Assembly (NCBI RefSeq): GCF_011801125.1
Contig: NZ_CP046171.1
Span: 5,890,001 to 5,954,000 of the forward strand
Source: Nocardia brasiliensis
Lineage (GTDB): Bacteria > Actinomycetota > Actinomycetes > Mycobacteriales > Mycobacteriaceae
Length of the DNA: 64,000 nt
Direction: 5' to 3'
Each line of letters starts with the position of its first letter. The stretch's first letter is position 1. Of this stretch, positions 25,358 to 34,770 are shown piece by piece. Position numbers and translations under genes: made by a program. The notes beneath the pieces are model-generated. The model was not told where the DNA came from. It saw only the letters and a program-made list of their open reading frames with translations, and did no database searches.

Positions 25358-25403
25358 GCCGAACTCCCGCACCCACTTCGGCGAAAGGGCGCGGGAGTTC
25401 GGC
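25358..25403. terminator. Bidirectional terminator at the end of the polyamine operon
   Basis: A perfect 13-bp inverted repeat (GCCGAACTCCCGC and its complement) with a 20-base loop lies between the convergent secreted-protein gene and SDR gene. Confidence 0.75.
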
Positions 25404-25412
25404 GTCACCGGT

Positions 25413-26177
25413 CTACAGCGGCGTCACATAGGCACCGGAGATCCCGCCGTCCACCAGGAACTGCGACGCGGTGATGAACGAGGCGTCGTCGCTGGCCAAG
25501 AACGCTACGGCGGCGGCGATTTCCTCGGGTTCGGCGAAGCGCCCGGCCGGGATGTGCACCAGGCGCCGGGCCGCGCGCTCGGGGTCCTTGGCGAACAGCT
25601 CCTGCAGCAGCGGGGTGTTCACCGGCCCCGGGCACAGTGCGTTGACCCGAATCCCGTTGCGGGCAAATTGGACTCCGAGCTCACGGCTCATCGAGAGCAC
25701 GCCGCCCTTGGACGCGGTGTAGGAGATCTGCGAGGTGGCCGCGCCCATCACCGCGACGAACGAGGCGGTGTTGATGATCGATCCCTTGCCGCGTTCCAGC
25801 ATGTGCTCGATGGCGTACTTGCTGCACAGGTAGACCGAGGTCAGGTTCACCTCCTGGACGCGCTTCCAGGCGTCGAGGCCGGTGGTGCGGATCGAATCGT
25901 CCTCCGGCGGTGAGATTCCCGCGTTGTTGAACGCGATGTCGAGCCCGCCATAGGTGTCGACCGCGGTCTGGAACAGCGCCTCGACCTGGGCCTCGTCGGT
26001 CACATCGACCTTGACGTACAAGCCGCCGACCTCGGCGGCGGCCGCCTCGCCGCTGGTCGCGTCGATATCGGCGACGACCACCTTCGCCCCCTCGGCGGCG
26101 AAGCGACGGACCGTGGCGAGGCCGATGCCGCTCCCGCCGCCGGTGACGACGGCGACTCGATCCTGTAAGCGCTGCAA
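25413..26177 (-). CDS. SDR oxidoreductase in the polyamine operon
   Basis: A 254-residue classical SDR with TGGGSGIG (residues 12-19), NNAGIS, catalytic YTASKGG and C-terminal FLVDGGISGAYV. VVVADID after the second strand favours NAD(H). It is the last gene of the glnA3-puuD-aldehyde dehydrogenase operon, 28 bases after the dehydrogenase, so it probably reduces or oxidises a later intermediate such as 4-hydroxybutyrate/succinic semialdehyde; that is inference. TTG 26177 is supported by GGAGA 4-5 bases upstream. Confidence 0.82.
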   Translation of the reverse strand: MQRLQDRVAVVTGGGSGIGLATVRRFAAEGAKVVVADIDATSGEAAAAEVGGLYVKVDVTDEAQVEALFQTAVDTYGGLDIAFNNAGISPPEDDSIRTTGLDAWKRVQEVNLTSVYLCSKYAIEHMLERGKGSIINTASFVAVMGAATSQISYTASKGGVLSMSRELGVQFARNGIRVNALCPGPVNTPLLQELFAKDPERAARRLVHIPAGRFAEPEEIAAAVAFLASDDASFITASQFLVDGGISGAYVTPL

Positions 26178-26205
26178 GGTATCTCCAATCAGGTATTGAC
26201 GGTCG

Positions 26206-27567
26206 CTACTGGGTGGCGAGGAAGACGTTCTTGGTCTCGGTGAACGCGAGCGCGGCGTCGGGCCCGAGTTCCCGGCCGAGACCGGACTGCTTGAATCCGC
26301 CGAACGGCGTCCAATACCGCACCGAGGAATGCGAATTCACCGAGAGGTTGCCCGCCTCGACACCGCGGGACACGCGCAGCGCCCGGCCGACGTCGTTGGT
26401 CCAGATGGAGCCGGACAACCCGTACTCGGTGTCGTTGGCGATCCGGATCGCGTCGGCCTCGTCCTCGAACGGCACCACCGCGACCACCGGGCCGAACACC
26501 TCCTCGGTGAGCACCCGGTCGGTGGGCGAGTCCGGCAGCACCACCGTCGGCGGATACCAGAATCCGGGTCCGTCGGGGTGGGTACCGGTGAACGCCACCT
26601 TGGTCGACGGCTCTACGAACCCGGCCACCCGCTCGCGATGCGCGGCCGAGATCAGCGGGCCCATCTCGGTGGCCGCCGCGGTCGGATCACCGACCACCAC
26701 CCCGCGCACGGCGGGCTCGAGCAGCTCGAGGAAGCGGTCGAACACTGTGCGCTGCACCAGAATCCGGGATCGCGCACAGCAGTCCTGGCCCGCGTTGTCG
26801 AAGACGCCGTAGGGCGCGGTGGCGGCCGCGCGGTCCAGATCCGCGTCGGCGAACACGATATTGGCGCTCTTGCCGCCCAATTCGAGCGTCACCCGCTTCA
26901 CCTGCGCGGCACAGCCCGCCATGATCCGGGTGCCGACCTCGGTCGAACCGGTGAACACCACCTTGCGCACCGCGGGATGGGTGACGAAGCGCTGCCCGAC
27001 GATCGCACCCTTGCCCGGCAGCACCTGGAAGACGTCCGCGGGCAGCCCGGCTTCGACGGCCAACTCCCCCAGGCGAATCGCGGTCAACGGCGTGAGCTCG
27101 GCGGGCTTGAGCACCACCGTATTGCCCGCCGCGAGCGCGGGGGCGAAGCCCCAGGCCGCGATCGGCATCGGGAAGTTCCACGGCACGATCACACCGACCA
27201 CGCCGAGCGGTTCATGGAAGGTGATGTCGACCCCGCCCGCGACCGGAATCTGCTGGCCGAGCAGCCGTTCCGGGATACCGGCCGCGTAGTGCAGCACGTC
27301 GCGGACATTGCCCGCCTCCCACCGCGCGTTGCCGATGGTGTGCCCGGAGTTGGCGACCTCGAGTTGGGCGAGCTGCTCCAGATTCGCGTCGACGGCCTCG
27401 GCGAAGCGGCGCAGCAGCCGGGCGCGATCCCCCGGCGCCATCGCACGCCAGGCCACCGCGGCGCGCTGAGCCCGCTCGATCGCGGCGTCGGTCTCGGCGG
27501 CGCCTGCCAGCTCGACCGTCGCCACCACCTGCTCGGTGGCCGGGTTGAGCACCTGGGCTGTCGTCAC
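26206..27567 (-). CDS. Aldehyde dehydrogenase, gamma-glutamyl-gamma-aminobutyraldehyde type
   Basis: A 453-residue NAD(P)-dependent aldehyde dehydrogenase with the catalytic glutamate in LELGGKSANIVF and cysteine in GQDCCARSRILV. In the glutamylated putrescine pathway PuuC oxidises gamma-glutamyl-aminobutyraldehyde to gamma-glutamyl-GABA, and the neighbours fit that step. GTG 27567 has AAGGGAG at 8 bases and overlaps the puuD stop by 4 bases (GTGA), showing translational coupling. An amine oxidase (PuuB) for the preceding step is not in the window. Confidence 0.87.
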   Translation of the reverse strand: MTTAQVLNPATEQVVATVELAGAAETDAAIERAQRAAVAWRAMAPGDRARLLRRFAEAVDANLEQLAQLEVANSGHTIGNARWEAGNVRDVLHYAAGIPERLLGQQIPVAGGVDITFHEPLGVVGVIVPWNFPMPIAAWGFAPALAAGNTVVLKPAELTPLTAIRLGELAVEAGLPADVFQVLPGKGAIVGQRFVTHPAVRKVVFTGSTEVGTRIMAGCAAQVKRVTLELGGKSANIVFADADLDRAAATAPYGVFDNAGQDCCARSRILVQRTVFDRFLELLEPAVRGVVVGDPTAAATEMGPLISAAHRERVAGFVEPSTKVAFTGTHPDGPGFWYPPTVVLPDSPTDRVLTEEVFGPVVAVVPFEDEADAIRIANDTEYGLSGSIWTNDVGRALRVSRGVEAGNLSVNSHSSVRYWTPFGGFKQSGLGRELGPDAALAFTETKNVFLATQ

Positions 27568-28325
27568 GAATTCCGCTCCCTTCGATAGTCTTCGGCCGCG
27601 GCGACGAGTGCCCCGATCAGCCTGCGGTCCACCGCATCCACCTCCGGATGCCATTGCACGCCGACCAGGAACGGGCCGTCGGTCGTCTCGACCGCCTCGA
27701 TCGTCCCGTCCGCGGCGTGCGCGCTGACCACCAGCCCCGGCGCCAGTCGGTCGATCGCCTGATGATGGTGGCAGTTGGCCTTCACGTGCGCGCCGGCGAT
27801 CGCGGCGACCCGGCTGCCCGCCACCGGCACCACATCAGTGACGGTGAACCCGCCGGTCGTGCCCGAATGCTCGGCGTGCCCGAGCACCTCGGGCAGGTGC
27901 TGGACCAGCGTGCCGCCCAACGCGACGTTGACCACCTGCATGCCCCGGCACACCGCGAGCACCGGCAGTTCGGCCGCGCGGGCCAGCGCGAACAGCCCGA
28001 ACTCCGACTCGTCGCGATCGGGCCTGGTATAGGTGTCCGGATGCGGCAGCGCGCCGTAGCGCTGCGGGGTGACGTCGGCGCCGCCGGTGAGCACCAACCC
28101 GTCTAGGCGGGACACCAGTTCCGCGCGGGCCACGCCGCCGGGCGGCAGCAGGACCGGGATGCCGCCCGCGGCCACCACCATTTGCACGTAGCTGTACTGC
28201 AATACGGCGCTGTCGACGTCCCATGAGCCGAACCGCGCGCGCTCGACATAGGTCGGCAGCCCGATCACCGGACGCAGCCGCGGTACGGCCGCGGCGGGCC
28301 CGGCGTCAGAGTCGTTCGAAGCCAC
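27564..28325 (-). CDS. puuD: Gamma-glutamyl-GABA hydrolase (class I glutamine amidotransferase-like)
   Basis: A 253-residue PuuD/peptidase C26 protein. Nucleophile Cys in AVCRGMQVVNVALGG, and the His-Glu pair in GVQWHPE complete the triad; LDGLVLTGGADVTPQRYG is typical of PuuD. It would hydrolyse gamma-glutamyl-GABA to glutamate and GABA. Starts with GTG 28325 inside the last codons of the glutamine synthetase-like gene (20-base overlap), so the two are tightly coupled. Confidence 0.88.
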   Translation of the reverse strand: MASNDSDAGPAAAVPRLRPVIGLPTYVERARFGSWDVDSAVLQYSYVQMVVAAGGIPVLLPPGGVARAELVSRLDGLVLTGGADVTPQRYGALPHPDTYTRPDRDESEFGLFALARAAELPVLAVCRGMQVVNVALGGTLVQHLPEVLGHAEHSGTTGGFTVTDVVPVAGSRVAAIAGAHVKANCHHHQAIDRLAPGLVVSAHAADGTIEAVETTDGPFLVGVQWHPEVDAVDRRLIGALVAAAEDYRRERNS

Positions 28326-29670
28326 GAATTCGCTCCCAGTCGGTGACGGCAGCGTCGAAGGCGTCCAGTTCCACCTGCGCCGCGTTGCGGTAGTGCTCCA
28401 CTACATCATCACCGAACGCGGCCCGCGCCACCTTGCTGTCCCCGAACAGGCCCGCCGCCTCACGCAGCGTGCGCGGCACCCGCGGCCGCTCCGAGCGGTA
28501 GGCGTTGCCGTGGAACTCCGGCTCCAGCGGCAGCCGCTGCTCGATGCCGTGCAGCCCGGCCGCGATGGCTGCGGCCACGGCGAGGTACGGGTTCACGTCG
28601 CCACCTGGCACCCGGTTCTCCAGCCGCAGCGACGGCCCGTGCCCGACCACGCGCAGGGCGCAGGTCCGGTTGTCGCGGCCCCAGGCGACCGCGGTCGGCG
28701 CGAAGCTGCCCGAGACGAATCGCTTGTAGGAGTTGATGTTCGGCGCAAGCAGGTAGGTGAACTCGCGCAGGCAGTCCAGCTGTCCCGCGACGAAATGCCG
28801 CATCAACGGCGACCAGCCGCCCGGCTCGTTGCCCGCCAGCACCGGCTCGTCCGACTCACCGCGCAGGCTGATATGAATATGGCACGAGTTCCCCTCGCGC
28901 TCATTGTATTTCGCCATGAAGGTGAGGCTGCGCCCCTCCTGCGCGGCGATCTCCTTCGCGCCGGTCTTGTAGATGCTGTGGTTGTCACAGGTGGTCAGCG
29001 CGTCGTCGTAGCGGAAGGTGATCTCGTGCTGCCCGGGGTTGCACTCCCCCTTCGCCGACTCGCAATACATGCCCGCGCCGTCCATTTCGGTGCGGATGCG
29101 GCGCAGCAGCGGCTCGAGCCGGGCGGTGCCGAGCATCGAATAGTCGACGTTGTACTGGTTGGCCGGGCGCAACTCCCGATAGCCCGCCGACCACGCGGCC
29201 TCGTAACTGTCGTCGAACACCAGGAATTCGAGCTCGGTGCCGACGAACGCGCGCAGTCCGTGCTCGGCCAGCCGGGCGAGCTGCGCGCGCAACACCTGAC
29301 GCGGCGAGACGGTGACCGGTTTGCCCGCAGGCTCCACCTGCTCGACATCGCACAGCACCAGCGCGGTTCCCGGCCACCACGGCACCAGCCGCAGCGTGTG
29401 CAGATCCGGCCGCAGCACGAAGTCCCCGTATCCGGTGTCCCAGGACGACATCCGGTATCCGTCCACCGTCGTCATGTCCACGTCGACGGCGAGCAGGTAG
29501 TTGCACGCCTCGGTCGCGTGCTCCACCACCTCATCCAGGAAATACCTTGCCGCACACCGCTTTCCCTGTAACCGACCTTGCATGTCGGTCATCGCGACCA
29601 GCACCGTATCGATGCGACCGGCCTCGACCTGCTCCCGCAACTGCGTCAGACTCAACATCCCGCTACGCAT
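28306..29670 (-). CDS. Glutamine synthetase-like gamma-glutamylpolyamine synthetase (GlnA3/PuuA type)
   Basis: A 454-residue GS-fold ligase. Metal and ATP site motifs are visible: VGTELEFLVF, ESAKGECNPGQHEITF, GNSCHIHISL and the arginine region RVVGHGPSLRLENRVPGGD. The sequence and operon with puuD and an aldehyde dehydrogenase point to glutamylation of putrescine or longer polyamines, as shown for Streptomyces GlnA3, rather than ammonia assimilation. ATG 29670 has GAGAGGGG at 6 bases. First gene of the operon, behind a palindromic operator candidate. Confidence 0.87.
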   Translation of the reverse strand: MRSGMLSLTQLREQVEAGRIDTVLVAMTDMQGRLQGKRCAARYFLDEVVEHATEACNYLLAVDVDMTTVDGYRMSSWDTGYGDFVLRPDLHTLRLVPWWPGTALVLCDVEQVEPAGKPVTVSPRQVLRAQLARLAEHGLRAFVGTELEFLVFDDSYEAAWSAGYRELRPANQYNVDYSMLGTARLEPLLRRIRTEMDGAGMYCESAKGECNPGQHEITFRYDDALTTCDNHSIYKTGAKEIAAQEGRSLTFMAKYNEREGNSCHIHISLRGESDEPVLAGNEPGGWSPLMRHFVAGQLDCLREFTYLLAPNINSYKRFVSGSFAPTAVAWGRDNRTCALRVVGHGPSLRLENRVPGGDVNPYLAVAAAIAAGLHGIEQRLPLEPEFHGNAYRSERPRVPRTLREAAGLFGDSKVARAAFGDDVVEHYRNAAQVELDAFDAAVTDWERIRGFERL

Positions 29671-29700
29671 CAACAGCCCCTCTCGGCACCAACCGTGCTC

Positions 29701-29742
29701 ACGCTAGAGCAAACTCGGCGGTTTTGTGATCGGACACACAAA
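29701..29742 (-). promoter_or_regulatory. Promoter and operator candidate of the polyamine operon
   Basis: On the minus strand TAGCGT (complement of 29701-29706) is a likely -10. Where the -35 would lie there is an inverted repeat at 29723-29742, TTTGTG-N8-CACAAA, which no recognised -35 accompanies. A repressor bound here would cover the promoter. The cognate regulator is not adjacent. Confidence 0.5.
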
Positions 29743-29763
29743 CCTGCTGGGTGCCGACCGGCC

Positions 29764-31356
29764 TCAGCGCGCACAGGACGGGATCGAGCCGCCGGGCAGA
29801 ACCTCGACGGTAGGGACGAATCGTGGCCGATCCACCGACGGCGGCGCCGGGCACAGCCGCACGACGCGTGGCCCGGGTCCGGTGCGATTGCCGCTGTTGT
29901 CGAAGATGATCGGCCCACCGGCACCGGGCACCGCGATATCCGGCGCGGAGAACCCGCTGATGGTCGCGTTCACCTGGCTGCGCTGCACGGGCATGGTCGC
30001 GGGCAGGGCGCGCAGCGCGGTATCGATGGTGGTCACCGCGTCATAGGCGTTGACCGCCCAGCCGTCGCCGATATGCTCGAGCTCGAAACCCGCGGCACGG
30101 AAATGCTCTTCGAACACGGCCCAGTTGGGATTGCCCTGCTGCGGCCCGTCCGCGCCTGCCACCAGCGTGAAGAGCAGGCGCACCCGGCCGTCGGTGAAGC
30201 TTGGCGAGGACACGGCCTTGGTCCGCAGGTCTTCCAGCGACCGATCCGCCTCCCCGGTGCGCAGTCTGTTGCCGTCCGAGGTGCTCAGCACCGTGACCGA
30301 GTGCGCGGCGCACTGGCCGTTGACGTACGCCTCGTCGAGGCTGTACAGCAGCCTGCCCAGGTCGCGACCGCGCGCGATATAGGCGATCGTCACGTCCTTC
30401 GGCGTCGAGCACACCCGCCGCGCGGTCTGCGGCACGGTACTCGGTTCGCTGGTGTCGAACTTGACCTCCAGCACGTTGCCGCCGTATTCGCGCTGCAGGA
30501 ACGGCAGGGTGGTGCAGGTGTAGGGGTCCGAGCCGCCGATCGGCACCATGATGAAGTCGGGGCGGGCCGGTGACACCGCACCGAGCGCGCGCACCTGCAC
30601 CGCGACGCGGAAGGCGACGCGATAGAAGTAGTCCCGCGCGATCCCGCGCGGATAGGTGATGTTCTGGTCGCAGCCGTCGAACTCGGGCTCGTCGGCGCGC
30701 GAACCGTGCTGGTCGAACCCCTCGGCGGTCACCACGTCGGACACCATCGGGATCTTCGCCGCGGCAAGCACTTCCGCGACCTCGGCGGTGGTCTGATCGC
30801 TGAGGCCGATGCCCGCCACCGCGACCACGTCGGCGCGGTCCGCCATCGCGCGCGCCACGCCGAGCGGGTCACCGTCGCCTGCGTAGTCGCCGAGCTGGCC
30901 GACGACCAGCCGCATAGGGTGCAGGCAACCGGTCGCGTTGGCCCGGTGCTGGCCGGTCGCCATACCCTCCAGCTCGTGCACCGCCCGACTTCCCGCCAGC
31001 TCGTCGGTCATGGTGAGCAGCACCCCGACGGTCGCGGGCGTGCCGGGACACTGCTCGCCCGCCGCGCGGTTCTGCCGATCGATCTGGGCCAGCACCGGCG
31101 CGAACTCGTCGAGCCCGAAAGCGTAAGGGCCCTCGGACAATCCGACGCAATGCGCACCCACCTGCCAGGCGGCGCGGTCCGGCGTCCAGCCCGCGTTGCA
31201 GGTGAACCCGCGCCGCAGGTCCTCGCGCAGCACCAACCCGGCCCCGCCGCACACCAGCAGCGCGACGACGAGTCCCAGCCGCACCCAGTCGGTCCACGGG
31301 CGCGGGAACGACCGGTCCGGTTTGGGATAGAGGCCTAGCCGATATCGCGATGCCAC
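29764..31356 (-). CDS. Membrane-anchored periplasmic-binding-protein-like sensor
   Basis: A 530-residue protein with a short cytoplasmic tail, one transmembrane helix (residues about 26-44, VRLGLVVALLVCGGAGLVL) and a large extracytoplasmic part with the fold pattern of type I branched-chain amino-acid binding proteins (VVAVAGIGLSDQTTAEVAEVL, IPMVSDVVT, DFIMVPIGGSDPYT, AVNAYDAVTTIDTAL). There are several cysteines but no lipobox and no permease genes. GTG 31356, with AAGGAG upstream, starts 24 bases after the ATPase stop, so the two form an operon. A ligand sensor feeding the ATPase is the natural guess. Confidence 0.7.
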   Translation of the reverse strand: MASRYRLGLYPKPDRSFPRPWTDWVRLGLVVALLVCGGAGLVLREDLRRGFTCNAGWTPDRAAWQVGAHCVGLSEGPYAFGLDEFAPVLAQIDRQNRAAGEQCPGTPATVGVLLTMTDELAGSRAVHELEGMATGQHRANATGCLHPMRLVVGQLGDYAGDGDPLGVARAMADRADVVAVAGIGLSDQTTAEVAEVLAAAKIPMVSDVVTAEGFDQHGSRADEPEFDGCDQNITYPRGIARDYFYRVAFRVAVQVRALGAVSPARPDFIMVPIGGSDPYTCTTLPFLQREYGGNVLEVKFDTSEPSTVPQTARRVCSTPKDVTIAYIARGRDLGRLLYSLDEAYVNGQCAAHSVTVLSTSDGNRLRTGEADRSLEDLRTKAVSSPSFTDGRVRLLFTLVAGADGPQQGNPNWAVFEEHFRAAGFELEHIGDGWAVNAYDAVTTIDTALRALPATMPVQRSQVNATISGFSAPDIAVPGAGGPIIFDNSGNRTGPGPRVVRLCPAPPSVDRPRFVPTVEVLPGGSIPSCAR

Positions 31357-31380
31357 TGGGGTCTCCTTCTGCCGCGCAGG

Positions 31381-33315
31381 TCACTCGAATTGGTCCGCGA
31401 GTCTGCGATAGCGGTTGGCGCGCAACAGGAACGGGCCGTCCGCCGTGACGTGCTCGGCCAATTGCTCGTAGCTGTGCGCGATGCGGCGGCACAGCTCGGC
31501 CTTCAGCTCCACCGGGGTGGCGATGTCGGACTCGAACGCGGGCACCAGCGCGACCAATGCCCCGATGTGCGCGCTCGGCGTGCGGGCGCGCGCCGAGCTG
31601 TCGACCAGCGCCCCGTCCCGTCGTGCCGGATCCGGTAGTTCGACCACGGCGTCGAACAACGTCAGCCACCGCGCGGACAGCTCCGGCAACAGCGCGGTGA
31701 GCTCGTCCACCACCGCCGCCGGGCCGTTGAGCAGGCGGACGTGCGCCAGCCTGCCCGCCCGGTCGTCGGCGGCGACCTGCGCGAGCAGCTCGCCGAGGAC
31801 GCGCTGGAGGCCCGGCCCCTGATCGGAGCGGGTCCTGGCGGCCAGCGCGCGCAGCCCGAGCAGGCGCAGCAGCGCGGGCAGCCGTAGCTCACCCCCCGGT
31901 GTGTCCGCCGTCCACAGCGAGCGCGATTTGAACAGGACCGAATCGTGTTCGACGCCGGGCGGCAGCAAACCGACGAGGCCGAGCGCCTCGCTCTTGTGCC
32001 GCGCGGCCGACACCGTGACCAGCGCGGTCGCCAGCTCACGGCGGACCAGTTTGCGCGCACTCAAACCACGGCCGAAGATCCGCAGCAGGTGCTGCTCGAC
32101 CGAAACGCCGGGCTCCGGGCCCGGACCGCGCAACAGCGCGTCGAGGTTCCCCAGCTGACCGGGCTCCTCCTTGATCAGCCGCAGCACCAGGTCGGTGGCC
32201 GCCGGGTGCCCTCGGGTGAGCCGATACACGATGTGCCCGATGTGCTCGGACTGGTACAGGTCGACATCCTTGGCCATCAGCCGGACATCGCTCTCGCTCA
32301 ACTCGGGCAGCCGCACCCGCAGCCAGCGCGGTCCGACGAGTGACCGCGCCGCCGCATCGAACGGCGCCGACCACACCGCGGGGACGGGCACCAGCCCGGC
32401 CAGTTCGTCGACGAGCGCGCCGGAACTGGCGGCCACGATCGTCAACGGATCGGGCAGCTCCGCGCCGGTGGCCGCGATCGAACGCCGCACGCGCAGCACG
32501 GAACTCAGAAACGGCGTGGCGGCAAGTGCGTCGGCGTCGTCGATCAGCACGACGACGTTCGAGGTCCGCCGCTTGACCTTGGCGACGCTGTGTCGCAGGT
32601 CGGCAAGCAGCGCGCCGACCAGCACGTCGTCCACGTCCCGGCGCACCCGCGGGTCCACGCTTCGCGCGTTGTTGCTGAGCCCGATCAGCGCGCGCTCGGC
32701 GTCGAGGCGCAGGCCGAGATCCTGATGACCGAACCACGCGGCCTTCGGGCCCCACGTGACGCGGCCGAGCAGCCGGCCGCTCTGCAAACGGCCGACCACC
32801 GCGTCGGAAACCGTGTCGGCCACCGCCGGCGCGATGACGTCGACGCCGGGCACCTTGATATTGGCGGCCAGCGAACCAGCCAGCCTGATCATGTTCCGGA
32901 CGAAGCCGATCAGCGCGGCGCGGCGTTGATATTTGTTGAGCAGCAACCGAAGCCGGGTCAATTGCTCGTCCGGGGGCAGGCCGTCGAAGTTCTCCGCGAT
33001 GACGATCTGCGCGATCACCAGCCGGGGAAACGCGACCGCATAGCCGGGAATGTCGACACTGAGCCCGAGCATGACGGCGGCCAGCACAGTCCGCACCGGA
33101 TTGTTCAGATCGAACGGCTGCTCCAGTGGCCGGACCAGCACCGAAGGGGTGTGCCCCTGCCATTTCGCCAGCGTCCTGCCCAGCACGGCACTGCGGCCGG
33201 ATCCACCACAGCCTTCCAGCACCAGAACAGGTTTCGGCGGCGCCGTCGCTTCCGCGGCGCTTACTTCTACCAATCGGTCGATGAGCTCGAGTAGATCGGT
33301 GCGCCCCACGAACAC
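31381..33315 (-). CDS. AAA/STAND-like P-loop ATPase with an arginine Walker A
   Basis: A 644-residue cytoplasmic protein starting FVGRTDLLELI, as in AAA_16/STAND proteins. The P-loop reads GCGGSGRS (35-42) with Arg41 where Lys is normal; Walker B is VVVLIDDAD (257-260). A hydrophobic, helix-prone insert (residues about 70-170) follows the P-loop, and the C-terminal half is Leu/Arg-rich and helical without recognised repeats. GTG 33315 has GGGAGG 9 bases upstream. It is operonic with the membrane-anchored binding-protein-like gene. Function unknown; a signalling or defence ATPase is possible. Confidence 0.72.
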   Translation of the reverse strand: MFVGRTDLLELIDRLVEVSAAEATAPPKPVLVLEGCGGSGRSAVLGRTLAKWQGHTPSVLVRPLEQPFDLNNPVRTVLAAVMLGLSVDIPGYAVAFPRLVIAQIVIAENFDGLPPDEQLTRLRLLLNKYQRRAALIGFVRNMIRLAGSLAANIKVPGVDVIAPAVADTVSDAVVGRLQSGRLLGRVTWGPKAAWFGHQDLGLRLDAERALIGLSNNARSVDPRVRRDVDDVLVGALLADLRHSVAKVKRRTSNVVVLIDDADALAATPFLSSVLRVRRSIAATGAELPDPLTIVAASSGALVDELAGLVPVPAVWSAPFDAAARSLVGPRWLRVRLPELSESDVRLMAKDVDLYQSEHIGHIVYRLTRGHPAATDLVLRLIKEEPGQLGNLDALLRGPGPEPGVSVEQHLLRIFGRGLSARKLVRRELATALVTVSAARHKSEALGLVGLLPPGVEHDSVLFKSRSLWTADTPGGELRLPALLRLLGLRALAARTRSDQGPGLQRVLGELLAQVAADDRAGRLAHVRLLNGPAAVVDELTALLPELSARWLTLFDAVVELPDPARRDGALVDSSARARTPSAHIGALVALVPAFESDIATPVELKAELCRRIAHSYEQLAEHVTADGPFLLRANRYRRLADQFE

Positions 33316-33456
33316 CAAATATCGCCTCCCACGGCTGAATTGCCACCATAACAATCGTCCCAGGCGACAACCACCGTATTCAGCTCTTGGACAACGCAAT
33401 TAGGGGACAAGTACAAACCGGCGGCAGGTATCGAAGCCGGAAGTGCCGACCGGTCG

Positions 33457-34770
33457 CTATCTTCGGACCGCCGCGATCGGGCGCGCGAAGAGCATACGGC
33501 CGAGCAGGCGGGCGAAACCGAGGTGCCCGGCCAGTGCTCGGCGCGAGAGCACCAGCGACCAGGTGGTTTCGGTACTCGCCGCGGGCAATTCGCGCCGCGC
33601 GAGCCGGTCGCCGAGCCAGTCGAGCATCACCGGCATGGCCGAGAACTGCAGCAGAAGATGGGTGCTCAGCCGGTCGCGCAGGTATCGGACGTGCGTGCCC
33701 GCCGCAGCGTAGCGGGTGACGAGCGCGTCGACGTCGGCGACGGCGATGACCTCGTCGTAGACGCCCTGCACCACCAGCAGCGGCATGGCGGGCGCGTGCG
33801 CGCCCGGTTCGATGTCGGCGAGCACCGCGCGCAGCGCGGGCGCGGCCAGCAGCGCCGCGAGCCCGCCGCGGCAATGCTCGTCGATATCGCGGCGGGCGAA
33901 GCGGTACAGCAGCGGGAAGGTCGCGGTGGTCTCGGTCGCCGCGAGCCATGCCAGGTACCGCGCGTCCAGGTGGGCGCGCAGCAGGCGGTCGAGGTCGGGG
34001 TAGGCACGGCGCAGTCCCGCGGTGAAAACCGCGGCGAAGCCGGCGAACCACCCGCCGTTGAGCCGGACGAACGCGGCCGCCGGATCGCCGACCGGCGAGG
34101 CGGCGACCGCACCGACCAGTGCCAACTCCGGCGCGTAGGCGGCGGCCAGCTCGGCGGCCCACGCCGTGGCCAGTCCGCCGCCCGAGTATCCCCACAGCGC
34201 GACCGGCGTAGCCGCCGAGAGGCCGAGCGGCCCGAACGCCAGCGCGGCCCGAATCCCGTCGAGCGCACGGTAACCAGGCTCGCGAGCCACCCCGAAGCGT
34301 CCGGCGGTACCGCCGTGATCGGGCACCGAGACCGCCCAGCCCCTGGTCAGCGCGGCGGCGATGAGCGGTAGTTCCAGTTGCGGAATCGAACCGGCGGCTC
34401 GGGCGCCATGGCGTAACGCGTAGGAGGGCAGGCACTTCGAGGCGACGGCGTCGATGGCGCACTGGAACGAGACCAGCGGCCGCGCCCCGTCCGGGGTGGC
34501 GTCCCACGGCAACAGCACCGTGGTGACCGCGACCTCGGGCACGCCGTGCAGATCACCGGTCCGGTAGAGCAGCTGCCAGGCCGAAATGCGCTGCCGGACA
34601 AGGCCGAACAGCCCGAGCTCCACCGTCCTGGCGCGCACCACCGCACCGAGCGGCAGCTCGTCCAGCCCCGGAGGCGGTGCGTAGAACGGATCCACCTCGG
34701 GCAGTAGCGGAGAACCGTCGCGCGGCGCGACGACCGGATCGGTCGCGCCGTGCACGGGATCGGCACTCAT
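33457..34770 (-). CDS. Secretory-lipase (LIP) family alpha/beta hydrolase
   Basis: A 437-residue lipase of the family that includes Candida secretory lipases and many nocardial enzymes. The nucleophile elbow is GYSGGG (VALWGYSGGGLATAWA), preceded by the family's VPDHGGTAGRF. The acid and base residues are probably in VQGVYDEVI and LSTHLL. Unusually, the N-terminus (MSADPVHGATDPVV) has no signal peptide, so unless a start farther upstream is used the protein stays in the cytoplasm. ATG 34770 has AAAGGAA upstream. Confidence 0.82.
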   Translation of the reverse strand: MSADPVHGATDPVVAPRDGSPLLPEVDPFYAPPPGLDELPLGAVVRARTVELGLFGLVRQRISAWQLLYRTGDLHGVPEVAVTTVLLPWDATPDGARPLVSFQCAIDAVASKCLPSYALRHGARAAGSIPQLELPLIAAALTRGWAVSVPDHGGTAGRFGVAREPGYRALDGIRAALAFGPLGLSAATPVALWGYSGGGLATAWAAELAAAYAPELALVGAVAASPVGDPAAAFVRLNGGWFAGFAAVFTAGLRRAYPDLDRLLRAHLDARYLAWLAATETTATFPLLYRFARRDIDEHCRGGLAALLAAPALRAVLADIEPGAHAPAMPLLVVQGVYDEVIAVADVDALVTRYAAAGTHVRYLRDRLSTHLLLQFSAMPVMLDWLGDRLARRELPAASTETTWSLVLSRRALAGHLGFARLLGRMLFARPIAAVRR

